DNA of 5,435 nt from Candidatus Uhrbacteria bacterium RIFOXYB12_FULL_58_10 (GCA_943348955.1 CALQZE010000038.1:1-5435), one strand, 5' to 3'; shown: positions 1 to 5,384, counted from the stretch's first letter. Numbers and translations are program-made. The notes: generated from the sequence alone by a model not told the origin.

Positions 1-1
1 G

Positions 2-301
2 GAGAAAAAGAAAGAGGAAGAATTAATAGAAGAATCTGTTGAAGGAGAAACGGAAGGTGAAGGAGAAGAAGTCGGTGGTGTACGTGTAAACATTCAACGA
101 TACAAAGGTTTGGGAGAGATGAATCCAGATCAGCTCTGGGAAACAACACTCGATCCAAAACAGCGTGTCATGAAACTCGTAACAATCGACGACGCCAAAC
201 GTGCCGATGAAGTGTTTGACATCTTGATGGGCGCAGACGTTGCCCCTCGCAAACGATTCATTCAGACACACGCAAAATTAGTAAAAAACTTGGATATATA
301 A
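2..301 (+). CDS. gyrB: DNA gyrase subunit B, C-terminal end (5' partial)
   Basis: Only the last 99 codons are present; the reading frame is open to the left edge of the window. The protein is the ATPase subunit of type II topoisomerase, which introduces negative supercoils together with GyrA. Directly visible is the family signature [19 protein letters not shown], followed by the conserved tail ([25 protein letters not shown]) ending in VKNLDI, the usual GyrB C-terminus. Before the signature lies a low-complexity stretch of about 23 residues dominated by Glu, with Lys at the start and Gly near the end, at the junction following the TOPRIM core; length-variable inserts are plausible there. ParE shares the KGLGEMNP motif, so a topoisomerase IV assignment is not fully excluded, but the LDI ending favours GyrB. 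A terminator follows immediately, so gyrB ends its transcription unit here. Confidence 0.93.
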   Translation, partial: EKKKEEELIEESVEGETEGEGEEVGGVRVNIQRYKGLGEMNPDQLWETTLDPKQRVMKLVTIDDAKRADEVFDILMGADVAPRKRFIQTHAKLVKNLDI

Positions 302-306
302 AAAAG

Positions 307-338
307 AAGCCATCGACATTATCTTGTCGATGGCTTTT
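307..338 (+). terminator. Rho-independent terminator after gyrB
   Basis: A perfect 12-bp stem (AAGCCATCGACA, 307-318, pairing with 325-336) with a 6-base loop, followed by a short T-run (335-338). It begins 5 bases after the gyrB stop. The A-rich stretch on its left side would give a U-run in minus-strand RNA, so it could act in both directions. Confidence 0.9.
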
Positions 339-349
339 GATTTATCCCC

Positions 350-378
350 TTGACCATTCATGATTCTTCGTGTATATT
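350..378 (+). promoter_or_regulatory. Sigma-70-type promoter for secE-nusG-rplK-rplA
   Basis: TTGACC (350-355) and TATATT (373-378) are separated by exactly 17 bases, a near-consensus housekeeping promoter. It lies directly after the gyrB terminator and before secE. The predicted transcript start is near 385, giving a leader of about 60 bases. Confidence 0.75.
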
Positions 379-445
379 CTCGATATCAATGGCCCGCGAG
401 GTCATTTTTAAATAGAAAAAATTGTTAATCAATTTCTCCACTTCT

Positions 446-670
446 ATGTCTACAGAAGCACACAAGCGTACAAACCCAGCTGTTTGGCTCCTCAACTACT
501 TCCGAGAATCTCGTGAAGAAATGAGAAAAATCACTTGGCCATCTAAACAAGACACGTTCAAGTACTCGATCGTCGTGATCGGACTTTGTCTTATTCTTGC
601 ATTCTTTTTTGCAGGATTAGATTTTGCTCTCAGCTCTGGTTTGCAAAAATTGCTCGCTCTTAAGAAATAA
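446..670 (+). CDS. secE: Preprotein translocase subunit SecE
   Basis: A 74-residue single-span subunit of the SecYEG protein-conducting channel in the cytoplasmic membrane; it clamps SecY. The amphipathic N-terminal part carries the family hallmark EEMRKITWPSKQDT (about residues 24-37, with Trp-Pro at 31-32), followed by one hydrophobic segment from about residue 40 to 62 (SIVVIGLCLILAFFFAG). Length matches short bacterial SecE, which has one membrane helix rather than the three of E. coli. I chose the ATG at 446 over the in-frame TTG at 422 because the family alignment begins near it and ATG starts are used throughout the window. No Shine-Dalgarno is visible; the bases before the start are pyrimidine-rich. 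It is followed 24 bases later by nusG, the classical secE-nusG pairing. Confidence 0.96.
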   Translation: MSTEAHKRTNPAVWLLNYFRESREEMRKITWPSKQDTFKYSIVVIGLCLILAFFFAGLDFALSSGLQKLLALKK

Positions 671-694
671 TTTCGCACATTCACGTACATTTAT

Positions 695-1240
695 ATGGCA
701 AAGCAAATAGCAAACCAAGGCCGACGATGGTATGCCATCCACACATACTCCGGATATGAGGAGAACGTGGAGCAAAACTTGATCCAACGTATTGCGACCA
801 TGGACATGGAAAGTAAAATCTTTCACGTCTTGGTTCCAAAAGAGAAAAAGATCAAAATCAAAAACGGAAAACGTAAAGTGACCGAAGAAAAAATCTTCCC
901 GGGTTACGTACTCGTTGAGATGATTGTGTCTGATGATTCTTGGTATGTTGTACGTAACACACCAAACGTCACCGGATTTATCGGAACAGGAACAACCCCA
1001 ACTCCAATCGCTCAAGAAGAAATCGATGCGCTTCAAAAGCGTATGGGTGTTTCCGAACCAGAGTTCAAAGTGGACATTGAAGTCGGATCCATGGTTTCCA
1101 TTACAGACGGTCCGTTTAAAAATCAAGAAGGAAAAGTCTCAGAAATCGACGCAGAACGCGGCAAAGTCAAGGTATTGGTCTCCTTGTTTGGTCGTGAGAC
1201 TCCGGTTGAGCTCGATTTCTTGCAAGTTAAGAAGGTTTAG
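695..1240 (+). CDS. nusG: Transcription termination/antitermination protein NusG
   Basis: A 181-residue NusG, the universally conserved RNA polymerase clamp-binding elongation factor that also couples transcription with translation or Rho. The NGN domain covers about residues 11-115, with WYAIHTYSGYE at 12-22, FPGYVLVEM at 68-76 and VRNTPNVTGFIG at 86-97. The KOW domain covers about 127-181 (DGPFKNQEGKV, then FGRETPVELDFLQVKKV). Full length for the family with no insertion domain. The start ATG is 24 bases after the secE stop and has no purine-rich ribosome binding site. It is co-oriented and probably co-transcribed with secE upstream and rplK downstream. Confidence 0.97.
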   Translation: MAKQIANQGRRWYAIHTYSGYEENVEQNLIQRIATMDMESKIFHVLVPKEKKIKIKNGKRKVTEEKIFPGYVLVEMIVSDDSWYVVRNTPNVTGFIGTGTTPTPIAQEEIDALQKRMGVSEPEFKVDIEVGSMVSITDGPFKNQEGKVSEIDAERGKVKVLVSLFGRETPVELDFLQVKKV

Positions 1241-1248
1241 GCTATTAT
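1220..1248 (+). promoter_or_regulatory. Candidate internal promoter for rplK-rplA
   Basis: TTGCAA (1220-1225, in the last codons of nusG) and TATTAT (1243-1248) are spaced by 17 bases. The predicted start near 1255 would give a leader of about 60 bases that contains the hairpin at 1268-1303. A separate promoter before rplK is known in E. coli. The -35 box matches only 4 of 6 consensus positions, so this is a moderate call. Confidence 0.45.
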
Positions 1249-1267
1249 TGCGCCACTAATTCATAGT

Positions 1268-1303
1268 TTGGTCGCCGACGTTTTATAAACCGTCGGAATC
1301 CAA
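1268..1303 (+). promoter_or_regulatory. Two-helix hairpin in the rplK leader
   Basis: CCGACG (1275-1280) pairs with CGTCGG (1291-1296). A second, outer helix forms between TTGG (1268-1271) and CCAA (1300-1303), separated from the first by 3-base internal loops on each side. There is no T-run after it, so it is not an intrinsic terminator. Its place, 13 bases before the L11 start, fits a translational control element for the rplK-rplA operon, but I do not recognise a known ligand-binding motif in it. Confidence 0.4.
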
Positions 1304-1316
1304 TAATCAAAACACT

Positions 1317-1739
1317 ATGGCAAAGAAATTGCTTACACAGGTCAAATTACAAATCCAAGGTGCTGCTGCAACGCCAGCTCCACCAGTGGGTCCAGCTCTC
1401 GGTCAACACGGTCTCCCAATTGCTGAGTTCGTACGTCAATTCAACGAAGCGACACAGGATCGTCGTGGTGAAGTGGTTCCAGTCATCATCAACGTATACG
1501 ATGACCGATCATTCACATTCATCACCAAGATCGCTCCCGCTTCTGAGCTCATCAAAAAGATCGCTGGCATCAAATCTGGTTCCGGAAAACCTCTTACAGA
1601 CAAAGTTGCAACCATCACACGTGCTCAATTGCGCGAAGTTGCTGAAAAGAAACTTCCTGACTTGAACACAAACAATGTGGAAGCTGCGATGAAAATCATC
1701 GAGGGAACATGCCGCCAAATGGGAGTCGAAGTTAAATAA
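1317..1739 (+). CDS. rplK: 50S ribosomal protein L11
   Basis: A 140-residue L11, the protein that with 23S rRNA helices 43-44 forms the GTPase-associated centre and thiostrepton site. The N-terminal domain carries the proline-rich hallmark [16 protein letters not shown] (residues 21-36) and DRSFTF (63-68). The linker and RNA-binding C-terminal domain follow, with [17 protein letters not shown], then [17 protein letters not shown] and MGVEV at the end. Length and motifs are typical; the usual VNI after GQHG is LPI here, a modest variation. There is no Shine-Dalgarno before the ATG. It lies 76 bases after nusG and 46 bases before rplA. Confidence 0.97.
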   Translation: MAKKLLTQVKLQIQGAAATPAPPVGPALGQHGLPIAEFVRQFNEATQDRRGEVVPVIINVYDDRSFTFITKIAPASELIKKIAGIKSGSGKPLTDKVATITRAQLREVAEKKLPDLNTNNVEAAMKIIEGTCRQMGVEVK

Positions 1740-1748
1740 ATTATTTTC

Positions 1749-1775
1749 GTGGGAGTCGCGAGACGTTTGAACCAC
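1749..1775 (+). promoter_or_regulatory. Putative L1-binding mRNA hairpin before rplA
   Basis: GTGG (1749-1752) pairs with CCAC (1772-1775). Inside, GTC (1755-1757) and GAC (1762-1764) form a short helix capped by the GNRA-type tetraloop GCGA. The left strand reads GTGG then GAG then TC, and the right strand ends TGAA then CCAC. From memory, the 23S rRNA L1 site has GUGG-GAG-CC on the left and GG-UGAAAU-ACCAC on the right, so the resemblance is close. L1 is known to repress its own operon by binding an mRNA mimic of this site. Here the element ends 10 bases before the rplA start. The assignment is inferred from pattern only. Confidence 0.5.
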
Positions 1776-1785
1776 AATCATCTTT

Positions 1786-2466
1786 ATGAAAGGAAAACGA
1801 TTAGAGGCTGTGCAAAAACTCGTTGAAGCATCAAAAACATATACGATCGCAGAAGCTGTAGCGCTTTCAAAAAAGTGTGCAACAGCAAAGTACGATGAAT
1901 CCATCGAACTTCACGTAAAACTTGGTGTCGACGCTTCAAAGAGCGATCAACAAGTTCGTGGAACCATCACCCTTCCCCACGGCGTCGGAAAATCCAAAAA
2001 AGTGATTGCCTTCGTTGAAGCGGAAAAAGAAGCAGATGCAAAAGCCGCTGGAGCGGACATCGTTGGTGGTGAAGAACTCATCAATGAAATCGTTTCTTCT
2101 GGAAACATCAACTTCGATGTCGCCGTCGCAACACCGATCATGATGCCAAAGCTTGCAAAACTTGCTCGTATTCTCGGACCACGCGGATTGATGCCAAACC
2201 CAAAGACAGACACAGTGGGTCCAAACGTCACCAAAATGATCGCAGAACAAAAAGCAGGAAAGCAAAGCTTCAAAAATGATCCTACAGGAAACGTACACCA
2301 AGTGTTTGGTCGTGCATCCTTCACAGAAGCTCAATTGCAGGAAAATCTTACAACACTTGTAGATGCAATTCGCAAATTGAAACCAGCTTCTTCAAAAGGA
2401 GTCTACTTCCGCAGTGCGACGATTGCTTCATCCGTCGGCCCTGGAATCAAAGTAAACATTTCATAA
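1786..2466 (+). CDS. rplA: 50S ribosomal protein L1
   Basis: A 226-residue L1, the mobile L1-stalk protein that assists exit of deacylated tRNA and, in many bacteria, represses its own operon. Domain I residues include KYDESIEL (35-42) and TITLPHGVGK (60-69). Domain II runs roughly 70-155, with ADIVGGEEL (90-98) and the signature LGPRGLMPNPKTDTV (130-144). Domain I is completed by the C-terminal KPASSKGVYFRS and SSVGPGIKV. The usual Thr-Met-Gly RNA-contact triad reads Ser-Val-Gly here (216-218), and the usual Phe in domain I is Tyr36; both are conservative changes. It starts at the first ATG in frame, without a Shine-Dalgarno. It is the last gene of the operon: a terminator follows, not rplJ-rplL. 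Confidence 0.97.
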   Translation: MKGKRLEAVQKLVEASKTYTIAEAVALSKKCATAKYDESIELHVKLGVDASKSDQQVRGTITLPHGVGKSKKVIAFVEAEKEADAKAAGADIVGGEELINEIVSSGNINFDVAVATPIMMPKLAKLARILGPRGLMPNPKTDTVGPNVTKMIAEQKAGKQSFKNDPTGNVHQVFGRASFTEAQLQENLTTLVDAIRKLKPASSKGVYFRSATIASSVGPGIKVNIS

Positions 2467-2471
2467 TCACA

Positions 2472-2508
2472 AAAAACATCCTGGCATCTGTCAGGATGTT
2501 TTTGTTTT
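2472..2508 (+). terminator. Rho-independent terminator after rplA
   Basis: A 12-bp stem (AAAAACATCCTG, 2472-2483, with 2492-2503) and an 8-base loop, followed by a T-rich tail (2499-2508, interrupted by one G). It begins 6 bases after the rplA stop and closes the secE-nusG-rplKA unit. Its tail overlaps the first two bases of the next promoter's -35 box. Confidence 0.9.
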
Positions 2509-2535
2509 GACAAACCTCCGCAAACTCCCTACGCT
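2507..2535 (+). promoter_or_regulatory. Promoter for tmk-dcd
   Basis: A perfect TTGACA (2507-2512) and TACGCT (2530-2535) are spaced by 17 bases. The -10 box keeps the two most conserved positions (A2 and T6) but matches only 3 of 6 overall. The predicted start is near 2542, giving a leader of only about 20 bases before the ATG at 2565. Confidence 0.55.
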
Positions 2536-2564
2536 GTGACCGTACTCATTTGCATGAAACATCT

Positions 2565-3299
2565 ATGTCGAACGTAAACAACAACGGTTTGTTCATTATG
2601 ATCGATGGAATTGCCGGCAGCGGTAAAACCACCGTCATACAAGCCATGTTTGAGACGGTTCAAACAACAGGACTGCGTTGTTTTCGACTTCAAGACTGGA
2701 AAGAAAATCACCCACCAACGTTCGAGGAGATTTCAGATTACGATGTGTACTTTACACTCGAGCCAACACGCCAATGGATCGGTGCGGCGATTCGCAAAGA
2801 AATGTCGCAAACAGAACATCCGTACAGCGGCGAAGAATTAGCTCATGCATTTTCTCTCGATCGCGGACTCATGTATCGACGACTGATCATCCCTGCGCTC
2901 GAAGCGGGAAAAATTATTATTCAAGATCGTGGAGTTTCAACCTCACTTGTCTATCAACCGATCATGCCGAACAGTTTGTCACTCGATATTGTTGCAAATC
3001 TTCCAGGAAACAAACTTGCACTTGAACACGCACCAACACACCTGATTCTTACGTCCGTCCCAATCGAACGAATTGCTGATCGTATTCGATCACGACCTTC
3101 CACACAAGGGGCTGCAGGAGTATTCGCTGACGTGGAACTCGCAAGCCGTGTTGATAACGTTTATCGTGCACCCTGGTTTCGTGAATTATTTGAATCTCAC
3201 GGAACACAATTTCACGAAATCAACACAGGTGACACACTTGAGAAAACTCAGGAAAGTGCCACTCAACTCGTCGAGAACCTTCTTAAAGATCGCATTTAA
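2565..3299 (+). CDS. tmk: Thymidylate kinase (dTMP kinase) family protein
   Basis: A 244-residue P-loop nucleotide kinase predicted to phosphorylate dTMP to dTDP with ATP. The Walker A loop is GIAGSGKTT (15-23) after an IMID beta strand. LEPTR (65-69) corresponds to the REPGGT substrate motif of the family. DRGVSTSLVYQ (121-131) matches the DRY-x-S-x-AYQ motif that binds the dTMP base and phosphate. The Arg-rich stretch RIRSRPST (173-180) is the likely lid. It is about 30 residues longer than typical bacterial Tmk, mostly in an insert around 41-62 before LEPTR. The P-loop lacks Arg, which fits bacterial-type enzymes with lid arginines. A broader deoxynucleoside or nucleotide kinase activity cannot be excluded. 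The ATG at 2565 is preferred to the in-frame TTG at 2550. No Shine-Dalgarno. The next gene begins 11 bases after its stop, so the two are probably one operon. Confidence 0.85.
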   Translation: MSNVNNNGLFIMIDGIAGSGKTTVIQAMFETVQTTGLRCFRLQDWKENHPPTFEEISDYDVYFTLEPTRQWIGAAIRKEMSQTEHPYSGEELAHAFSLDRGLMYRRLIIPALEAGKIIIQDRGVSTSLVYQPIMPNSLSLDIVANLPGNKLALEHAPTHLILTSVPIERIADRIRSRPSTQGAAGVFADVELASRVDNVYRAPWFRELFESHGTQFHEINTGDTLEKTQESATQLVENLLKDRI

Positions 3300-3310
3300 C
3301 TCGACTCATT

Positions 3311-3973
3311 ATGTCCGTCTTCACAAAACACGAGATTCTTGGCGCTATTGAAAAGAACGACATTGTTTTTGATCCACCGATTGATGCCTTTCAATTACAA
3401 CCGCATGCTATTGATTTGCGATTGGGTTATAAATTTCTCATTCCAAAAAATTGGACGATCGATGACGAAGGACGACGTGCCATCAATGTTTCGATCGATG
3501 ATGTCGCACAACATCGCGAACAATTTGAAGAAGTTATTTTGAAACCCGGACAATATTTCGAGTTATTACCAAATGAATTCGTCATCGGGACATCGCTCGA
3601 ACAAATCGAATTGAATGCGCCGAACCTCATGGCGATTCTGTTTCCGCGCACATCTACAAATCGTCGCGGAATCGATTTGTCGCTTTCTGGGATCATCGAC
3701 GCTGGCTACAAAGGTCATCTGATTTTCCCAATGAAGAATGAAGCTGGAAACCAAGTGATTCGTGTTTATCCAGGTGAGCGCGTCTGCCAAGTCATTTTCG
3801 AAGAACTTTCTTCCCCACTCACGATTGCCGAAGCAAATTTGCACGGTATGAGTGCAGCCAAATATTCACATATCGATTCAGGACAATACCAATTAGATAA
3901 GAATGAGGAACGACAGCATTTGGTCGCAGGTACATTAGAAGAAATGAAAAAGAAATTCCAATTAGAACGATAA
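3311..3973 (+). CDS. dcd: dCTP deaminase/dUTPase family protein, probably dUTPase
   Basis: A 220-residue member of the trimeric dUTPase/Dcd fold. Visible motifs are LQPHAIDLRLG (29-39), FPRTSTNRRGI (111-121, equivalent to the GRSSxxRxG motif), SGIIDAGYKGHL (126-137), YPGERVCQVIFEEL (153-166) and the C-terminal AAKYSHIDSGQYQ, corresponding to the KYxGQ phosphate-binding tail. Asp130 aligns with the catalytic Asp of dUTPases. The position ten residues later, which in dCTP deaminases and bifunctional Dcd-Dut enzymes is the catalytic Glu (E138 in E. coli, E145 in M. jannaschii), is Pro140. I therefore infer dUTP hydrolysis to dUMP without cytosine deamination; automated annotation would likely say dCTP deaminase. 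It is somewhat longer than the usual ~190 residues, with a charged tail. It follows tmk by 11 bases, consistent with shared thymidylate metabolism. Confidence 0.83.
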   Translation: MSVFTKHEILGAIEKNDIVFDPPIDAFQLQPHAIDLRLGYKFLIPKNWTIDDEGRRAINVSIDDVAQHREQFEEVILKPGQYFELLPNEFVIGTSLEQIELNAPNLMAILFPRTSTNRRGIDLSLSGIIDAGYKGHLIFPMKNEAGNQVIRVYPGERVCQVIFEELSSPLTIAEANLHGMSAAKYSHIDSGQYQLDKNEERQHLVAGTLEEMKKKFQLER

Positions 3974-3976
3974 ACC

Positions 3977-4006
3977 TTGTTCTTTCCTTCGCAAAAATGC
4001 TATTCT
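3977..4006 (+). promoter_or_regulatory. Candidate promoter for the two-repeat gene
   Basis: TTGTTC (3977-3982) and TATTCT (4001-4006) are spaced by 18 bases. TGC immediately precedes the -10 box and forms an extended -10 element. The predicted start is near 4013, about 20 bases before the ATG. No terminator separates this gene from dcd, so read-through from the tmk-dcd unit is also possible. Confidence 0.45.
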
Positions 4007-4033
4007 TATTTTATAAATGCTTAATTGAACTCT

Positions 4034-4639
4034 ATGGCAGGCGAATATATTTCACCGGGAGAACAAGCTCATAATGAACTGGTAGCTAAAAAAGCACGAG
4101 CAGAACAAATTAAAGGAGCTCAAACACCGGAACAAATCGCAAAAGTTGCTCAAGAGCTTTATGGTGTTGATATCCTCAAAGGAACAGAGGCGGAGCACCA
4201 AAAAGCCATGCAAGACATGATGGCTGACAAAAATAAAAAAGGATTTGCAGCAGAACTTGGTGGTTTGTTCGTATCCCTCATGAGAGCAAAATCTAAAAAA
4301 GCAGAACCTAAACCGATGGAAAAACCAGCAGAATACGTTTCAGAAAAGGAACGGGCGCAAAAAGCACAAGCAGAAATGACAGAAAAGCTTGCTGGCATGC
4401 AAACTGCTGATCAACTGATCAGCGGTGCAAAAGAACTTTTCCAAGTCGATCTCACAGATATTTCCGCTGTCCAACGCGCAGTTGAAAAACTTGTTGCCTC
4501 TGGGGCAGACGGTCGCCAAAAAGGAATGGATCTTTCGAACCTCTACGCTAGATATAGCAAAACGAAAGAAGGAACTCCAGACAATGTGATCGACTTTCCA
4601 ATAAAAGGAAAAGGTGGTCGGGAACAAAAGAGTGCTTAG
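4034..4639 (+). CDS. Hypothetical protein with internal duplication
   Basis: I do not recognise this 201-residue protein. It is hydrophilic, rich in Ala, Lys, Glu and Gln, has no signal peptide or membrane segment, and is probably cytoplasmic and mostly helical. It contains two diverged copies of one unit: about residues 5-89 and 101-178. The best-matched blocks are AQTPEQIAKVAQELYGVDI (29-47) and MQTADQLISGAKELFQVDL (122-140), with 8 identities in 19 and mostly conservative changes elsewhere. Both copies begin YxS, and both end with Lys-Gly, then an EL/DL-x-x-L-F/Y helix and a Lys-rich tail. A Lys-Pro-rich linker (88-100) joins them. The start is the ATG at 4034, not the in-frame TTG at 4025; no Shine-Dalgarno. 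It follows the nucleotide genes by 60 bases, but the sequence gives no functional link. The open frame, good start context and terminator support a real gene. Confidence 0.8.
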   Translation: MAGEYISPGEQAHNELVAKKARAEQIKGAQTPEQIAKVAQELYGVDILKGTEAEHQKAMQDMMADKNKKGFAAELGGLFVSLMRAKSKKAEPKPMEKPAEYVSEKERAQKAQAEMTEKLAGMQTADQLISGAKELFQVDLTDISAVQRAVEKLVASGADGRQKGMDLSNLYARYSKTKEGTPDNVIDFPIKGKGGREQKSA

Positions 4640-4649
4640 ACAAAAAGAA

Positions 4650-4674
4650 AAAAAACGGCTTCGTGCCGTTTTTT
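4650..4674. terminator. Shared bidirectional terminator
   Basis: A 10-bp stem, AAAAAACGGC (4650-4659) with 4665-4674, and a 5-base TTCGT loop. It is flanked by an A-tract on the left and ends in a T-run on the right, so it yields a U-tract on both strands. It fills the 37-base gap between two convergent genes and can end transcription of both. Confidence 0.9.
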
Positions 4675-4676
4675 GT

Positions 4677-5384
4677 TTAGAGTTGTCTCAAAACATTCTG
4701 GAGCATGCGGGCCATCACATCACCGTCTTCAGATTCGATCTGATAAACGCAGCGATCTTCAAACCACACATCAAGACCTTTCGGTGTTCGTCGAACGGAA
4801 ACTTCGCCTGTGTCTTGCGTCTGACAACCAATCTCTTCACACGATCGACGCAACGTTTCCAAAAGCGACTCCTCGCAATCCTGAAACGAAACGGATGTGA
4901 TGGAAGAAGTCAGTGTTTCTGCAAAGACATTTTCACGACTGAAGCGCGTTTGAGCATCATTGGTCACGAACACATCGCGAATTCCGGCATCAAGCATTGC
5001 TTTCCAGCAAGGCTCGCAGCACCACCAATGACCAAACATGTAGACGTCGCAACCGACCGTATCAAGCCCTTGTTCCCGTGCGATGTTCATCAACATTGTT
5101 TCCGCATGACCAGGTGAATCGTGCAAGGTGCACAGATCATATCCTTGACCACTCGGACAACCAAGAACAACTCGCGGACAAATGTGCGTTGTTCCACCAC
5201 CTTTATTGAAACCATTTCCCGCTCGAGCAAGCACAACACCATCTCTGACCAAAACGATTCCGACAGGATAGAGAGGATCACCAGCACACTCAATACGCGC
5301 GACGGCAGCTTCACTCATAAGAGGATCGTTGTGAGACACGAATCGAAACTCTTTTCCCTTCGGCATGTACGGATACTGGCTCAT
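4677..5384 (-). CDS. Cytidine/deoxycytidylate deaminase family protein
   Basis: A 235-residue zinc-dependent deaminase. The active site is visible as GHAE (92-95: zinc ligand His93, proton-shuttling Glu95) and CCEPC (122-126: ligands Cys123 and Cys126), followed by WKAMLDAGIRDVFV as in dCMP deaminases. The usual PCxxC has Cys in place of Pro. The strand VGIVLVRDGVVLARAGNGFN (41-60) opens the fold. Three further cysteines (69, 76, 85) before HAE could hold a second, structural zinc, as in ComEB/T4-type dCMP deaminases. Residues from about 150 to 235 form an extension I do not recognise. The most likely reaction is dCMP to dUMP, fitting the neighbouring thymidylate genes, but the substrate is inferred. 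The start is the first ATG; GAGG lies 4 bases before it, the only Shine-Dalgarno-like start in the window. It is convergent with the two-repeat gene. Confidence 0.85.
   Translation of the reverse strand: MSQYPYMPKGKEFRFVSHNDPLMSEAAVARIECAGDPLYPVGIVLVRDGVVLARAGNGFNKGGGTTHICPRVVLGCPSGQGYDLCTLHDSPGHAETMLMNIAREQGLDTVGCDVYMFGHWWCCEPCWKAMLDAGIRDVFVTNDAQTRFSRENVFAETLTSSITSVSFQDCEESLLETLRRSCEEIGCQTQDTGEVSVRRTPKGLDVWFEDRCVYQIESEDGDVMARMLQNVLRQL

Noticed and set aside
339..445. Possible tRNA gene before secE
   Set aside because: tRNA-Trp often precedes secE, but this stretch has no T-loop GTTC-type box, no acceptor stem pairing and no CCA end. It is explained by a promoter and leader.
617..1126. Long open frame on the minus strand opposite nusG
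   Set aside because: It is a shadow of a confidently identified NusG on the plus strand. Its translation has no recognisable motif and is rich in residues produced by antisense reading.
1268..1303. Intrinsic terminator between nusG and rplK
   Set aside because: The hairpin is followed by AATCCAATAATC rather than a T-run, so it should not terminate transcription.
1721..1758. Direct repeat GGGAGTCG at 1721-1728 and 1751-1758
   Set aside because: The first copy encodes conserved L11 C-terminal residues (MGVEV), so an 8-base match 30 bases apart is most likely chance. It could compete in folding with the hairpin before rplA, but nothing else supports that.
2554..2577. Seven-codon reading frame ATG...TAA overlapping the tmk start
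   Set aside because: It is very short, has no ribosome binding site and is expected by chance. It starts 11 bases before the tmk ATG in another frame, and I see no attenuation structure.
4614..5117. Plus-strand open frame opposite the deaminase
   Set aside because: It begins inside the two-repeat gene, runs through the shared terminator, and is antisense to a gene with clear HAE and CxxC zinc motifs.
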